Shown here piece by piece: positions 24,494-34,571 of a stretch of 64,000 nucleotides of DNA. The position numbers were made by a program, and so were the translations under genes. The DNA is from Prevotella jejuni (lineage in GTDB: Bacteria; Bacteroidota; Bacteroidia; Bacteroidales; Bacteroidaceae): the NCBI RefSeq assembly GCF_900187995.1, contig NZ_FZNZ01000011.1, forward strand, positions 1-64,000. The letters are read 5' to 3'. Every line of letters begins with the position of its first letter. The first letter of the stretch is position 1. The notes under the pieces were generated by a model. It saw only the letters and a list, made by a program, of their open reading frames with translations. It was not told the origin of the DNA and made no database searches.

Positions 24494-27019
24494 ATGGTAA
24501 AGAAGATTTTCAAATTTATTAAAAGTATCATCCGAGGGATTATAAATTTCTTTCCTTGGTATGCTAAACTTTATAAAGGGCGTGCTTGGTATACCAAGAC
24601 AGCGGTAGGAGTAGTATCGTTTATTGTCGCTATCTTCCTCTATTTGGGAATGGTAGACATTAATTTCTTGTGGTTGTTTGGTAAATCACCAGGGTTTATT
24701 GATATCAAGACTCCACCGACATACGCTGCATCTGAAATTTATAGTGCTGATTCTGTTTTAATAGGTCGGTTCTATAAGGAGAATAGAACCCCCGTGAAAT
24801 ATGAGGAAGTTAACCCAGCTTTTTGGAATGCACTCATTAGTACAGAGGATGAACGCTTCTATAGCCATCATGGAATTGACTTTATGGGTATCGGAGGTGC
24901 CATCAAAGACGCTTTAACACGTGGTGGTGGTCGAGGTGCTTCAACGATAACACAGCAGTTAGCTAAGAATATGTTTCGTGTCCGCACGCAGTATTCTTCA
25001 GGCTTGTTGGGACATGTCCCAGGTCTTCGTATGCTCATCATGAAGAGTAAGGAATGGATCATTGCTGTTAAATTAGAGCTTATATATTCTAAGAAAGAGA
25101 TTCTTACAATGTATGCTAATACTGTTGACTTTGGTAACAACTCATTCGGTGTTAAGACAGCAGCAAAGACTTATTTTAATACAAGCCCTTCTAAATTGTC
25201 TATTGATCAAGCTGCAACCTTAGTAGGTATGTTGAAAGCTACAACTTACTATAGCCCTATATTACATCCAAAGAATTCTATACGACGTCGTAATACAGTG
25301 TTATATAATATGGTTACGCATAATGTGTTGCCACGTAATGAGTATGCCACATACTCTAAACTACCAATGAAATTAGATATACACGTCGAAGAAAATTATG
25401 ACGGACAAGCACAATATTTCCGTGAATATATATCTGAATATTTCAAAGATTGGATGAAGGATAATGGTTATGACCTCTATAGTAGTGGCTTAAGAATATA
25501 TACTACTATCGACACTCGTATGCAAAAGTATGCAGAACAGGCTGCAACAAAGCAAATGGAGAAGGTACAGCAGAATTTTAATAACCATTGGCGAGGTATG
25601 CAACCTTGGCGCGATGCACAAGGAAATGAGATTCCAGGGTTCATTGAAGGGATTGCAGAACGTCAACCATTCTATAAGAAACTATTACAGAAGTATCCTA
25701 ATCAGCCTGATAGCGTTCTCTATTATCTGAACAAACCACACAAGGTAAAACTTTTCGACTATGAGAAAGGTCAGATAGAGAAAGAAATGTCTTCAATGGA
25801 CTCTATCCGTTACATGGTTAAGTTTATGCACTGTGCTATGGTTGCAATGGAACCTGAGACAGGCGCAGTAAGAGCTTGGGTGGGTGACATCGACTTCAAG
25901 ACTTGGAAATATGATAAGGTGGTTGCACAACGTCAACCTGGTTCTACTTTCAAACTCTTTGTCTATTCAGAAGCATTTAATCAAGGATTAACACCTTGTG
26001 ACAAACGTCGTGATGAGTATATCAGTATGCAGGTTCTCGATAAGAAGACGGGCCAGATGAAGACATGGACACCACACAATGCAAATGGTAGATTCTCTAA
26101 CGACTCAATCACATTGAAGAGTGCTTTTGCTCGTAGTATCAACTCTATCGCTGTACGAGTAGGCCAAGAGATGGGTATTAAGAATGTGATACGAACAGCA
26201 CAAGAGATGGGTATAAAGAGTCCGTTAGATGACGAACCTTCTTTGGCACTTGGATCCAGCGACGTTAATCTATTGGAGTTAGTAAATGCCTATAGCACTG
26301 TTGCTAATGATGGTGAACATCATGTCCCAGTAGTTGTAACACGTATCTTAGACAAGGACGGGAATGAGGTATATGTTGCTCCCAAAGATCATGAGAAAGC
26401 ATTACCTTATAAGACAGCATTCCTCATGCAGGAGATGTTGAAAGCTGGTGTGAACGAAGGTGGCGGTACAAGTCTGGCTTTGCGTCATTATATCTTTGGT
26501 GATACCGATTGGGGAGGCAAGACAGGAACAAGTAATAACCATTCTGACGCATGGTTTATAGCTGTTAGTCCAAAACTTGTTGTTGGTGCATGGGTAGGAG
26601 GTGAATATCGTTCTATCCATTTCCGAACTGGTGCCTTGGGACAAGGGTCTAAGACGGCACTACCAATCTGTGGTGAATTTATCTATAGTCTGATGCGGGA
26701 TAAGACTTTCCAAAAGTATCATGCTAAATGGCAGTTAGACCCAGATGAAGATATAGACCCTACTATGTATAATTGCCAGCCTTCAGTCATTCGTCGTGCA
26801 ACACCAGACTCATTACGAGATATATCTTCTGGTCATAGACGTCACAGAGATCAGGAAGAAGAGCCGAGCAACGAAAATGAGAATAGCGATGAAGGTGGCT
26901 TTATATTAGAGCCTGTACCTCAGCCGGCACCTGAACGACAAGGTAATAACAATAATAATGAGTCACAACAAATAATCAAGAAAGCGAAGAAGCCACGCAG
27001 TGAGGATATGGAAATATAA
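24494..27019 (+). CDS. class A penicillin-binding protein (peptidoglycan glycosyltransferase/transpeptidase)
   Basis: One membrane helix (about 38-58) anchors an 841-residue protein. The glycosyltransferase 51 domain shows STEDERFYSHHGID (catalytic Glu) near 115 and GASTITQQLAKNMF near 154. The transpeptidase domain shows RQPGSTFKLF (SxxK), SFARSINS-type SxN as FARSINS, and KTGTSNNHSDAW (KTG). A long acidic and asparagine-rich tail follows residue 780. It polymerises and cross-links peptidoglycan at the outer face of the inner membrane, like PBP1A. A single-gene unit between a -7 element and a 16-bp hairpin at 27097. Confidence 0.93.
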   Translation: MVKKIFKFIKSIIRGIINFFPWYAKLYKGRAWYTKTAVGVVSFIVAIFLYLGMVDINFLWLFGKSPGFIDIKTPPTYAASEIYSADSVLIGRFYKENRTPVKYEEVNPAFWNALISTEDERFYSHHGIDFMGIGGAIKDALTRGGGRGASTITQQLAKNMFRVRTQYSSGLLGHVPGLRMLIMKSKEWIIAVKLELIYSKKEILTMYANTVDFGNNSFGVKTAAKTYFNTSPSKLSIDQAATLVGMLKATTYYSPILHPKNSIRRRNTVLYNMVTHNVLPRNEYATYSKLPMKLDIHVEENYDGQAQYFREYISEYFKDWMKDNGYDLYSSGLRIYTTIDTRMQKYAEQAATKQMEKVQQNFNNHWRGMQPWRDAQGNEIPGFIEGIAERQPFYKKLLQKYPNQPDSVLYYLNKPHKVKLFDYEKGQIEKEMSSMDSIRYMVKFMHCAMVAMEPETGAVRAWVGDIDFKTWKYDKVVAQRQPGSTFKLFVYSEAFNQGLTPCDKRRDEYISMQVLDKKTGQMKTWTPHNANGRFSNDSITLKSAFARSINSIAVRVGQEMGIKNVIRTAQEMGIKSPLDDEPSLALGSSDVNLLELVNAYSTVANDGEHHVPVVVTRILDKDGNEVYVAPKDHEKALPYKTAFLMQEMLKAGVNEGGGTSLALRHYIFGDTDWGGKTGTSNNHSDAWFIAVSPKLVVGAWVGGEYRSIHFRTGALGQGSKTALPICGEFIYSLMRDKTFQKYHAKWQLDPDEDIDPTMYNCQPSVIRRATPDSLRDISSGHRRHRDQEEEPSNENENSDEGGFILEPVPQPAPERQGNNNNNESQQIIKKAKKPRSEDMEI

Positions 27020-27096
27020 AGAAACAAGAACAATATATTCTATTAAATGTTTCTGATTATCTAAAAGTCATAAACAAACTGCCGGAAGTAGCTTTT

Positions 27097-27132
27097 ATAT
27101 ATCCACAGAAAATTTCTTTTCTGTGGATATAT
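27097..27132. terminator. 16-bp perfect hairpin after the PBP gene
   Basis: ATATATCCACAGAAAA and TTTTCTGTGGATATAT form a perfect 16-bp stem with a 4-base loop, 77 bases after the PBP stop and 24 bases before the helicase start. It lacks a long T-run, so it could also act on the helicase leader. Confidence 0.65.
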
Positions 27133-27156
27133 ATGATTGATTAGACATCGATAGCA

Positions 27157-28926
27157 ATGTCAAAGGAGAAAGCAATTACCGATATACATGCAATTGATTT
27201 GAATAATACTGAACTTCAGAAAGCACTTCAGATTATTCAATTTACCAATAATAGCTTATTTCTAACGGGGAAAGCAGGAACAGGAAAATCTACATTTCTT
27301 CGTTATATTGCAGCAACAACAAAGAAAAAACATATTATTCTAGCCCCAACAGGCATAGCTGCAATCAATGCAGGAGGAAGTACGTTGCATAGCTTCTTTA
27401 AACTTCCTTTCTATCCACTTGTACCTAATGATAAACGTTACTCCGCTCGTAACTTACGTAGTACGATGAAGTACAATAGTGACAAGTGCAAACTATTACG
27501 AGAAGTAGAATTGATTATTATTGATGAAATCAGTATGGTTAGAGCTGATATCATCGACTTTATAGATAAGGTTCTCCGTCTATATAATCGTAATATGCGT
27601 GAACCTTTTGGGGGAAAACAACTTCTCTTAGTAGGAGATATCTATCAATTAGAGCCTGTACTAAAGGAAGAAGATCGTAAACTTTTACAACCTTTTTATC
27701 CAAGTTCTTATTTCTTTGATGCTAAGGTATTTCAGAATTATCCTCTTGTAAGCATCGAACTTAATAAGGTCTATCGTCAGAATGATCCTCTATTTATATC
27801 TATTCTTGACCATATACGTACCAACCAAGCGACTGACATAGATTTTAAGCTGATTAATGAACGTGTTGATGCAGAATTAAAACATACTGGACAAACTGAA
27901 GAGGATTTTATGATTACACTATCCACCAAGCGAGATACAGTAGACTGGATTAACAACGAAGGACTTGAATGCCTTGATGGGGACGCTGTAATGTTCTTGG
28001 GAGAAATTAAAGGAGAGTTCCCTGAAAGTAGTCTACCTACTCCTATAGAACTAAATCTTAAAGTCGGTGCTCATATTATGTTCATTAAGAACGACGTAGA
28101 AAAGCAATGGGTAAACGGGACCTTAGGCATCATCATCGGTATTGACGAAGAAGCTGGTATGCTATATATACATACCGAAGAAGGCAACGACCTACAGGTA
28201 CAACGAGAGATGTGGGAGAATATAAGATATCGATTTAATGAAGATGAACAGCGAATTGAGGAAGAGCAGATTGGCACTTATATACAGTTTCCTATTAAGT
28301 TGGCTTGGGCTATTACAGTACACAAAAGTCAAGGACTTACATTCAAGAACGTTAATATTGATTTCACAGGTGGTGTCTTTGCTGGTGGACAAGCATACGT
28401 TGCACTTTCACGGTGTACAAGTTTGGAGGGCATTACATTAAAAGAACCACTTCGAAGGAATGAGGTATTTGTAAGAAGTGAGGTAACACAGTTTGCCAAA
28501 CACTATAATGATAATAATATTATCTCTACAGCACTTAAACAGAGTAAGGCAGATAAAGAGTACTACGACGCTATATCTGCTTTCAACGAAGGCGACTTTG
28601 ATTCTTTCCTCCGTAACTTCTTCCTTGCTATTCATAGCCGATATGATATTGAACGTCCAGCAGCAAAACGATTTATCAGGAGAAAACTGAATATCATTAA
28701 TCAGCTACGAGATGAAATTGAGACGCTGAAAAAAGAACAGGCAGAAAAGGATAAATACCTAAAAGAATTATCGGTGGAATATGTTATGATGGGAAAAGAA
28801 TGTGAACAGGAAGCTATGACGGATGCAGCCATAGCAAACTATGAAAAGGCGCTTAGACTCTGTCCTAACAATCCTACTGCAAGAAAGAGATTAGAGAAAT
28901 TAAAACCTCTCTGCAAAAAACTATAA
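27157..28926 (+). CDS. Pif1/RecD-like helicase with C-terminal coiled coil and TPR
   Basis: Walker A GKAGTGKST lies near residue 37-45, Walker B LIIIDEISM near 128 and LLVGDIYQLEPV (motif III) near 162. The UvrD_C2 segment AWAITVHKSQGLTF near 385 and AYVALSRCTSLEG near 415 complete an SF1B helicase of the Pif1 type. Residues about 510-545 are a coiled coil, and the end (AIANYEKALRLCPNNPTARK) is a TPR unit. It probably unwinds DNA structures at stalled forks. A small lipoprotein gene follows after 4 bases. Confidence 0.85.
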   Translation: MSKEKAITDIHAIDLNNTELQKALQIIQFTNNSLFLTGKAGTGKSTFLRYIAATTKKKHIILAPTGIAAINAGGSTLHSFFKLPFYPLVPNDKRYSARNLRSTMKYNSDKCKLLREVELIIIDEISMVRADIIDFIDKVLRLYNRNMREPFGGKQLLLVGDIYQLEPVLKEEDRKLLQPFYPSSYFFDAKVFQNYPLVSIELNKVYRQNDPLFISILDHIRTNQATDIDFKLINERVDAELKHTGQTEEDFMITLSTKRDTVDWINNEGLECLDGDAVMFLGEIKGEFPESSLPTPIELNLKVGAHIMFIKNDVEKQWVNGTLGIIIGIDEEAGMLYIHTEEGNDLQVQREMWENIRYRFNEDEQRIEEEQIGTYIQFPIKLAWAITVHKSQGLTFKNVNIDFTGGVFAGGQAYVALSRCTSLEGITLKEPLRRNEVFVRSEVTQFAKHYNDNNIISTALKQSKADKEYYDAISAFNEGDFDSFLRNFFLAIHSRYDIERPAAKRFIRRKLNIINQLRDEIETLKKEQAEKDKYLKELSVEYVMMGKECEQEAMTDAAIANYEKALRLCPNNPTARKRLEKLKPLCKKL

Positions 28927-28930
28927 CAAC

Positions 28931-29470
28931 ATGGAAAAGAAGAATAGTATTTCAAAACATATAGCTAAAATATTGCTTGTAATAGTACTTATTATTATTG
29001 TCATTGCATCCTGTCATAAGAGTAAGACAATTGAAGGTAGTAATGATGAGGATACTGTCGCCGCAAAGGAGTTCACTCCACAAGTTGAGAATGGGAAACT
29101 GAATATAGACTTATTCAACATCACTTCTATTCATTTCCCTAAATACAAAGTGGCTAAGACTACTCCTTTCATACCCGACTCTGTCAGTTTAGCAGCTGAT
29201 GAGGAGACTGTTGCAAGTGGTAACTATACTGCAACTCTAATACTTGACACCATTCCTAACAAGACGTTTTACCAAAGAATAGAGCTTGCAGCACAGCATG
29301 ATACTTGTTGGAATATTAATAAATTTGCCTACACCTACGAACGGAAAGATAAAACGGGAGGTTTCTATAAAATTGTTTTTAGTAAGGATGGACAGCAAAT
29401 CAGTGTTACTCATCTGAATAAAGATATGATAAAGTTCATACCAAAGAGCATCCAACAACATCAGAAATAG
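28931..29470 (+). CDS. hypothetical lipoprotein
   Basis: The 179-residue product has a hydrophobic N-terminal segment (about 12-26) ending in a lipobox-like IASC, then an acidic linker and one compact beta-rich domain. No family is recognised. It starts 4 bases after the helicase stop, so it is translated from the same message, though a functional link is not evident. The terminator 29537-29569 follows. Confidence 0.6.
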   Translation: MEKKNSISKHIAKILLVIVLIIIVIASCHKSKTIEGSNDEDTVAAKEFTPQVENGKLNIDLFNITSIHFPKYKVAKTTPFIPDSVSLAADEETVASGNYTATLILDTIPNKTFYQRIELAAQHDTCWNINKFAYTYERKDKTGGFYKIVFSKDGQQISVTHLNKDMIKFIPKSIQQHQK

Positions 29471-29536
29471 TTGGAAATAAATAATCTATATGATAAGAAT
29501 AATCTTATCCGTAAGTTTTAACTAATACAAACAAAC

Positions 29537-29569
29537 AAAAATGTCAGAGCTAAATGCCCTGACATTTTT
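29537..29569. terminator. bidirectional terminator
   Basis: AAAAATGTCAG and CTGACATTTTT form a perfect 11-bp stem with T-runs on both strands. It separates the convergent lipoprotein gene (end 29470) and ferritin gene (end 29583). Confidence 0.85.
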
Positions 29570-29582
29570 ATTTTCTCCATTC

Positions 29583-30068
29583 TTATCGAGCTTGCTCAAG
29601 TTTGCTATCGATATGTGCAATAGCGTGACTTTCCAAGTGAGAGAAAGAATCCAAGATATCTTGAACATTCTTCTCTTCCTCAACCTGCTCGTCGATATAC
29701 TTCGCAATGAAATTCTGTGAAGCACGATCTTTCTCCTCATCAGCTACGTCAGCCAATTTATTGATAAGATCAGTAACTTTGCGCTCATGAGCTAATGTCT
29801 CGATAAATACCTCTTTAGCATCAGTCCAACTGGTCTTAACAGCATCTATACTGGTAAGGAGTACCTCACCACCACGATGGAGAACGAACTGAGCCATATC
29901 CATTGCGTGCTGTCTTTCTTCTTCCGCCTGCTTATACATCCAGCTTGAGAAACCCTTCCAGCCTTCCTTACGGAACCAGCATGACATTTGAAGATAAAGA
30001 TTTGATGACCACATTTCTGCTGCAATCTGTGCGTTAAACGCATCCTGCATTTTCTTTGATATATTCAT
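29583..30068 (-). CDS. ftnA: non-haem ferritin
   Basis: The 161-residue four-helix protein has the ferroxidase ligands of bacterial ferritins: Glu of AQIAAEMWSSNLYL near residue 18, EEERQHAMD near 49-53 (Glu and His), Glu near 94 (TLAHERKV) and EEEKNVQD near 130. It stores iron as a 24-mer in the cytoplasm. A complete promoter lies at 30134-30165. The gene symbol is by analogy. Confidence 0.92.
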   Translation of the reverse strand: MNISKKMQDAFNAQIAAEMWSSNLYLQMSCWFRKEGWKGFSSWMYKQAEEERQHAMDMAQFVLHRGGEVLLTSIDAVKTSWTDAKEVFIETLAHERKVTDLINKLADVADEEKDRASQNFIAKYIDEQVEEEKNVQDILDSFSHLESHAIAHIDSKLEQAR

Positions 30069-30133
30069 TTCAATTATTATTTAAAATGTAACTTAATTCT
30101 TAATAAAAAAGTCATCAAGCATAATTCCGACTG

Positions 30134-30165
30134 CAAAATTACTACTTTATTGTTATTTTTCCAAA
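30134..30165 (-). promoter_or_regulatory. ferritin promoter
   Basis: On the minus strand TTTG (30162-30165) is followed after 20 bases by TAATTTTG (30134-30141), matching TTTG-N20-TAnnTTTG. It leaves a leader of about 60 bases. Confidence 0.6.
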
Positions 30166-30247
30166 TAATTCACTTATAAATATTTATCTACAGTATCAAT
30201 TCCTTTTACCCAAAGACTTTATAACGTGTTTTACCTGCATAAAAATA

Positions 30248-30291
30248 TACATCAAAGCACTAAGCAATAAGCTTATCGATACTTTGATGTA
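30248..30291 (-). terminator. terminator after ilvE
   Basis: TACATCAAAG and CTTTGATGTA form a perfect 10-bp stem with extra inner pairing around AAGC/GCTT. On the minus strand it is followed by a T-rich run, about 57 bases after the ilvE stop. Confidence 0.7.
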
Positions 30292-30348
30292 ATTTTTGAT
30301 AATTATGTCTCTTAACTTGACAAGATTTCTTTTCGTATTAAAGTAAAC

Positions 30349-31365
30349 TTACTCAATGACAACCATAGTCCAACCATGCTTATCTTCAATCGTACCATAT
30401 TGAATGCCACGAAGTGTTTCGTAGAGCTTTGTTGACCATGGTCCTGGCTTGTCTCCAAAATTATAAACCTTACCAGTTGTCATGTCATCCAGATGAGAAA
30501 TCGGAGATATAACAGCAGCCGTACCACAAGCACCAGCCTCTTCAAAGCTATCTAACTCATCTTCAGAGATAGGCCGACGTTCTACCTTAATACCAAGATC
30601 TTCTGCAATCGTCATCAAACTTTTATTTGTAATCGAAGGTAAGATTGAGGATGATTTGGGTGTAATATACGTATTGTTTTTTATACCAAAGAAGTTTGCT
30701 GCGCCACATTCATCCACATATTTTTTCTCCTTAGCATCAAGATAGAACTCTGACGCATAACCTTGCTCATGTGCACGACGGTTGGCTCTCAATGACGCAG
30801 CATAATTACCACCGACTTTATACATTCCTGTTCCTAACGGAGCTGCACGGTCTACATCACGAACAATAACATAAGGATTAGCACAGAATCCACCTTTAAA
30901 ATATGGACCAACTGGAGTAACAAAGATTAAGAAACAATATTCTTCGGCAGGACGTACACCTACTTGAGCAGAAGTTCCTATTAAAAGAGGTCGAATATAA
31001 AGAGAGGCACCACTTTCGTAAGGAGGGATAAATTCTTGGTTGAGACGGACTACTTTCTTTACCATCTCAACAAATAAGTCTGTTGGGACTTCTGGCATTA
31101 CAATACCACGGCTTGTATTCTGCAAACGTGCTGCATTCTCCTCTACACGAAAAACACGTACCTTACCATCTGGACAACGATAAGCCTTTAACCCCTCGAA
31201 TGCCTCTTGGCCATAGTGAAGACAGGTTGCAGCCATGTGAAGTTTTAGATACTCATCTGAAGAGACTTCAATTTCACCCCACTTACCATTACGATAGTAA
31301 CAGCGTACATTATAATCTGTTGCCATGTAGCCAAAAGTTAAACTTGACCATTCGATATTTTTCAT
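30349..31365 (-). CDS. ilvE: branched-chain amino acid aminotransferase
   Basis: The fold-type IV PLP enzyme shows LHYGQEAFEGLKAYR near residue 45-60, RPLLIGTSAQVGVRPA near 125, the PLP lysine in GNYAASLRA-type context (MYKVGGNYAA) near 180 and EAGACGTAAVISPI near 280. It transfers amino groups between leucine, isoleucine or valine and 2-oxoglutarate. The start is set at ATG 31365 (338 residues) because the -7 element at 31405-31412 leaves too little leader for the upstream ATG at 31392; the frame also contains a TTG at 31407. Confidence 0.92.
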   Translation of the reverse strand: MKNIEWSSLTFGYMATDYNVRCYYRNGKWGEIEVSSDEYLKLHMAATCLHYGQEAFEGLKAYRCPDGKVRVFRVEENAARLQNTSRGIVMPEVPTDLFVEMVKKVVRLNQEFIPPYESGASLYIRPLLIGTSAQVGVRPAEEYCFLIFVTPVGPYFKGGFCANPYVIVRDVDRAAPLGTGMYKVGGNYAASLRANRRAHEQGYASEFYLDAKEKKYVDECGAANFFGIKNNTYITPKSSSILPSITNKSLMTIAEDLGIKVERRPISEDELDSFEEAGACGTAAVISPISHLDDMTTGKVYNFGDKPGPWSTKLYETLRGIQYGTIEDKHGWTMVVIE

Positions 31366-31404
31366 ATTCTTGTGTGTTAAGTTATTATTCATGATTATTA
31401 AATA

Positions 31405-31412
31405 CAAAAGTA
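31405..31412 (-). promoter_or_regulatory. -7 element of ilvE
   Basis: TACTTTTG on the minus strand matches TAnnTTTG, with GTTG 20 bases upstream as a partial -33. It places the transcript start near 31398, upstream of the ATG at 31365. Confidence 0.5.
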
Positions 31413-31489
31413 AACAAAATTATTTTATCATACAACCAATTGACAAGTTAAATATACTTATATGTCAATTTATAATTAATAACTCAACC

Positions 31490-31678
31490 TTATTCCTTTT
31501 CCAAGAGCTTTTGTATATCCGCATCTGTGCGCTTTAGTTTGTCCTTACAAAGTTTTACCAATTCTTGTGCCTTTTTTAATTGTGCAGCCATTGAATCAAT
31601 ATCAAGTTCACCACTCTCCATCTTATCAACAATCTTTTCTAACTGTCGAACAGCTTCTTCGTATTTAATATCTTTCAT
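31490..31678 (-). CDS. xseB: exodeoxyribonuclease VII small subunit
   Basis: The 62-residue helical protein has the XseB pattern YEEAVRQLEKIVDKMESGEL followed by a second helix. It is the small subunit that, with XseA, degrades single-stranded DNA to oligonucleotides. It follows xseA by 41 bases on the same strand and is the last gene of that operon. Confidence 0.9.
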   Translation of the reverse strand: MKDIKYEEAVRQLEKIVDKMESGELDIDSMAAQLKKAQELVKLCKDKLKRTDADIQKLLEKE

Positions 31679-31719
31679 TATTCCTTATTTATAAATTATA
31701 TCTATTTGCATATAAACTT

Positions 31720-33024
31720 TTAAGATAGTTTTTCAACTTTACTTTCTATCTGCCCTATTTCAAGTAGAGTAGTTATCGTATCACCAATCTTTAAATCGTT
31801 AGCATTATGAATAGCTTTACCGTTATGTAACGTTATACTATACCCACGTTTTAAAAGTAAAGTAGGGTCAAGCAACCGAGCACGATGTTCAAGTACATCA
31901 AGTCGATGATGCTCAGAAGACAACCGACCTCTTACTGCAGGTTGTACCCGTTGTTGTAAAGAGAGCAGTAGAAAGTCAGATTGTTTCATAAGCTCTTTGG
32001 ACGCTGTAAATAAACACTGAAACAAACTTTCAAGTCGTGCTTCTTGCTTTGTTCGGACGATAGAGAACAACACGGGAATCTGAGCGCCAATATGTTTAAT
32101 GCGCATATTCTCTATTTCTAATGCTTTTTTTACATAATCTATAATCGTTGATTGGGCACTCTCAACTCTTATAAGTGTTGAAGTAAGATGATCGATAAGA
32201 TAGGCCGCGGCTGCTGTTGGTGTCTTTACACGCTGATATGAAACCATGTCCAAGATGCTTTCATCACGCTCATGCCCAATCCCTGTAATGATGGGTAATG
32301 GAAAATTAGCTACATTTTCGGCAAGACCTAACGTATCAAAACCACTAAGATCAGCAGTTGCTCCACCACCTCGAATGATAACAACACAATCAAATTCTTC
32401 TTCACGATTATTTATATGATTCAAGGATGCAATAATACTACTTTCAACATTATCACCTTGCATGATTGCTGGGAACAATTCTACATGGAAATATAGTCCC
32501 AACTCATTATTCTCTAACTGATTACAAAAATCCCCATATCCAGCAGCTGTTGCTGAAGAGATAACAGCTATTCGTTGCGCAAACAATGGAAGACTCAGTT
32601 CCTTCTGTAAATCATATACTCCTTCTTCCTTCAACTGACGAATTATCTCTTGACGCTTACGCATCATATCGCCCATTGTATATTCAGGGTTAATATCATC
32701 TACAATCCAGGAGAAACCATACTGAGGGTGAAACTGAGCATGAACTTGTAACATTACTTTCATCCCGGCTCTTATCTGTTGTCCTGTGATACGAATGAAA
32801 TAAGGTTTAATAGCAGACCAGATATTACTCCAGCATTTAGCAGAGGCCCGTGCAATAGGAACATTACTATTCTCATTCTTTTCAATCAACTCCATATAAC
32901 AATGGCCACGATTCTCACGGACTTCAGATAGTTCTGCTTCTACCCAATAAGAACGTGACATCGTAGTGTTAATAACATCTGCCACAAGACTGTTCAATTC
33001 GAAAAGTGAGAGTGTCTTAGTCAT
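31720..33024 (-). CDS. xseA: exodeoxyribonuclease VII large subunit
   Basis: An N-terminal OB-fold (about 1-105, beginning LSLFELNSLVADVINTTMS) precedes the catalytic region with VVIIRGGGATADLSGFD near 215-230 and GIGHERDESILD near 250. A long coiled coil and a C-terminal LKRGYS motif near 395 follow. The 434-residue length is normal. It sits between the subtilisin-like gene (24 bases upstream) and xseB. Confidence 0.93.
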   Translation of the reverse strand: MTKTLSLFELNSLVADVINTTMSRSYWVEAELSEVRENRGHCYMELIEKNENSNVPIARASAKCWSNIWSAIKPYFIRITGQQIRAGMKVMLQVHAQFHPQYGFSWIVDDINPEYTMGDMMRKRQEIIRQLKEEGVYDLQKELSLPLFAQRIAVISSATAAGYGDFCNQLENNELGLYFHVELFPAIMQGDNVESSIIASLNHINNREEEFDCVVIIRGGGATADLSGFDTLGLAENVANFPLPIITGIGHERDESILDMVSYQRVKTPTAAAAYLIDHLTSTLIRVESAQSTIIDYVKKALEIENMRIKHIGAQIPVLFSIVRTKQEARLESLFQCLFTASKELMKQSDFLLLSLQQRVQPAVRGRLSSEHHRLDVLEHRARLLDPTLLLKRGYSITLHNGKAIHNANDLKIGDTITTLLEIGQIESKVEKLS

Positions 33025-33048
33025 TTTCTGTGATTCTTTTCTACTATT

Positions 33049-34473
33049 TTACTTCTCACTATAACGAGTAGCAGCCTGGTATGCTAACCAAAAGTCAGGA
33101 ATTCCATATCCCATAATATTATCTGGAGATTGACAATTACTTCCTGCTTGACGTACTATACTTATTATCTCTGAGGCTGATTTGTTAGGCGCAGCCTGCC
33201 ACAGACAGGCTACCATTCCGGCAATGAGTGGACAAGCGAAAGATGTACCATTATCTGGAATAATATATCCCCTACCCGATACAACATTTGTCGGACAACC
33301 ATAAGCCATCACGTCTGGCTTTATTCGTCCATCAGCTGTAGGACCTATTGAAGAAAAAGGAGCATTTATCTTATCTGGTGAAACCGCACCTACTGTGAGA
33401 ATATTATAAGCATCGGCAGGAACATTAACTTTCTTCCATGTTCCCATCCCATCGTTTCCTGCACTATTAACAAGAATCATGCCCTTGTCTGCTAAACGTG
33501 ATGCAACTTGTGATATAGCCGCAGTTTTTCCATTTAAATCAGAATAACAATAGTTCAGCGTCTTATCATCAAACCCATGATATCCCAGAGATGAACTAAT
33601 AATATCCACCCCCACAGAATCTGAAAACTCGACAGCAGCAATCCAATAATCTTCCTCTGCAGGACTTTCCGTTAGATAGTCCTCCGTGCGAAGCAGCCAA
33701 AAATCAGCCTTGGGAGCTGTGCCAACAAATAAAGTGGGTTGGTTCATAGCGATAGTAGACAATGTCTTTGTCCCATGATCCATTTCCTTAAAAACATCAT
33801 CTTTAGACCCTGCAACAAAATTACGCGTTCCTTTAAGACTTAAATTCTTAAAGGCAGGCATCTTATCAACATTCATAAACCCTGCATCGAGCACTGCTAT
33901 CGTTATACCTTGCCCCATGAAACCAAGATTATGTAATTTTCTTCCATTCAAGTTCTCTATCTGTTCTTTCCCCATACCATAATAATCGTGGGCAGAAGAG
34001 TCAAGGGTCTGAAGCACTGAATTATAGTGTACACGCTGAGAAAAAGGACGAATCGAATCTGGAGATGTAAACACTAACTTGCTATCTTTGACAAAGGATA
34101 ATACCTTTAAGTCTTCTAACGTCTGTCGATTGTCACCACGAACAAGCACAGAATTGTTCCATTTGCTTATAGCAACAACTTTACATCCTCTTTTCTTTAT
34201 CTGCTGGAGATAGACAGGAGATACAGGTAAATCCGTTGAATCAAGTTTCAATCCCTGACGTTCACGTCTAAGGATAGAAGCTTTTGAAAGGAACCTATCA
34301 GGTTTATCCAATGAAAAAGGTGTTCCATTCTTGTCCTTTAATGTTACACGAAACATATAACACTTACCTCCAGGATAACTTATCAGCTCTACCCCACTAC
34401 TATAAGCCAACATTGTGGTACTTATCAAAAGAAGGGCAACAATTATGTATAATTTGTAATGAGTTCGTTTCAT
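33049..34473 (-). CDS. secreted subtilisin-like serine protease (S8)
   Basis: After a signal peptide (from ATG 34473, MKRTHYKLYIIVALLL) and a pro-region comes an S8 domain with the full catalytic triad: Asp in TIAVLDAGF near residue 190, His in MDHGTKTLSTIA near 230 and Ser in NGTSFACPLIAGM near 405; SAGNDG near 340 is the oxyanion Asn. A longer reading from 34533 adds 20 hydrophobic residues that are not needed for export. It would be a periplasmic or outer-surface protease. Its place upstream of xseA-xseB suggests co-transcription without an obvious shared role. Confidence 0.88.
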   Translation of the reverse strand: MKRTHYKLYIIVALLLISTTMLAYSSGVELISYPGGKCYMFRVTLKDKNGTPFSLDKPDRFLSKASILRRERQGLKLDSTDLPVSPVYLQQIKKRGCKVVAISKWNNSVLVRGDNRQTLEDLKVLSFVKDSKLVFTSPDSIRPFSQRVHYNSVLQTLDSSAHDYYGMGKEQIENLNGRKLHNLGFMGQGITIAVLDAGFMNVDKMPAFKNLSLKGTRNFVAGSKDDVFKEMDHGTKTLSTIAMNQPTLFVGTAPKADFWLLRTEDYLTESPAEEDYWIAAVEFSDSVGVDIISSSLGYHGFDDKTLNYCYSDLNGKTAAISQVASRLADKGMILVNSAGNDGMGTWKKVNVPADAYNILTVGAVSPDKINAPFSSIGPTADGRIKPDVMAYGCPTNVVSGRGYIIPDNGTSFACPLIAGMVACLWQAAPNKSASEIISIVRQAGSNCQSPDNIMGYGIPDFWLAYQAATRYSEK

Positions 34474-34540
34474 AATGTGCAAACTTACACAAAATAATCG
34501 AATTATACGGTAGAAAAGATAAGAAAAAAACAAAAGAAAA

Positions 34541-34566
34541 AGGACTTCCTCATATGAGGAAATCCT
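34541..34566 (-). terminator. terminator of the tRNA-Lys genes
   Basis: AGGACTTCCTC and GAGGAAATCCT pair around an ATAT loop. On the minus strand a run of T follows directly, which is a classic intrinsic terminator just after the tRNA. Confidence 0.75.
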
Positions 34567-34571
34567 TCTTG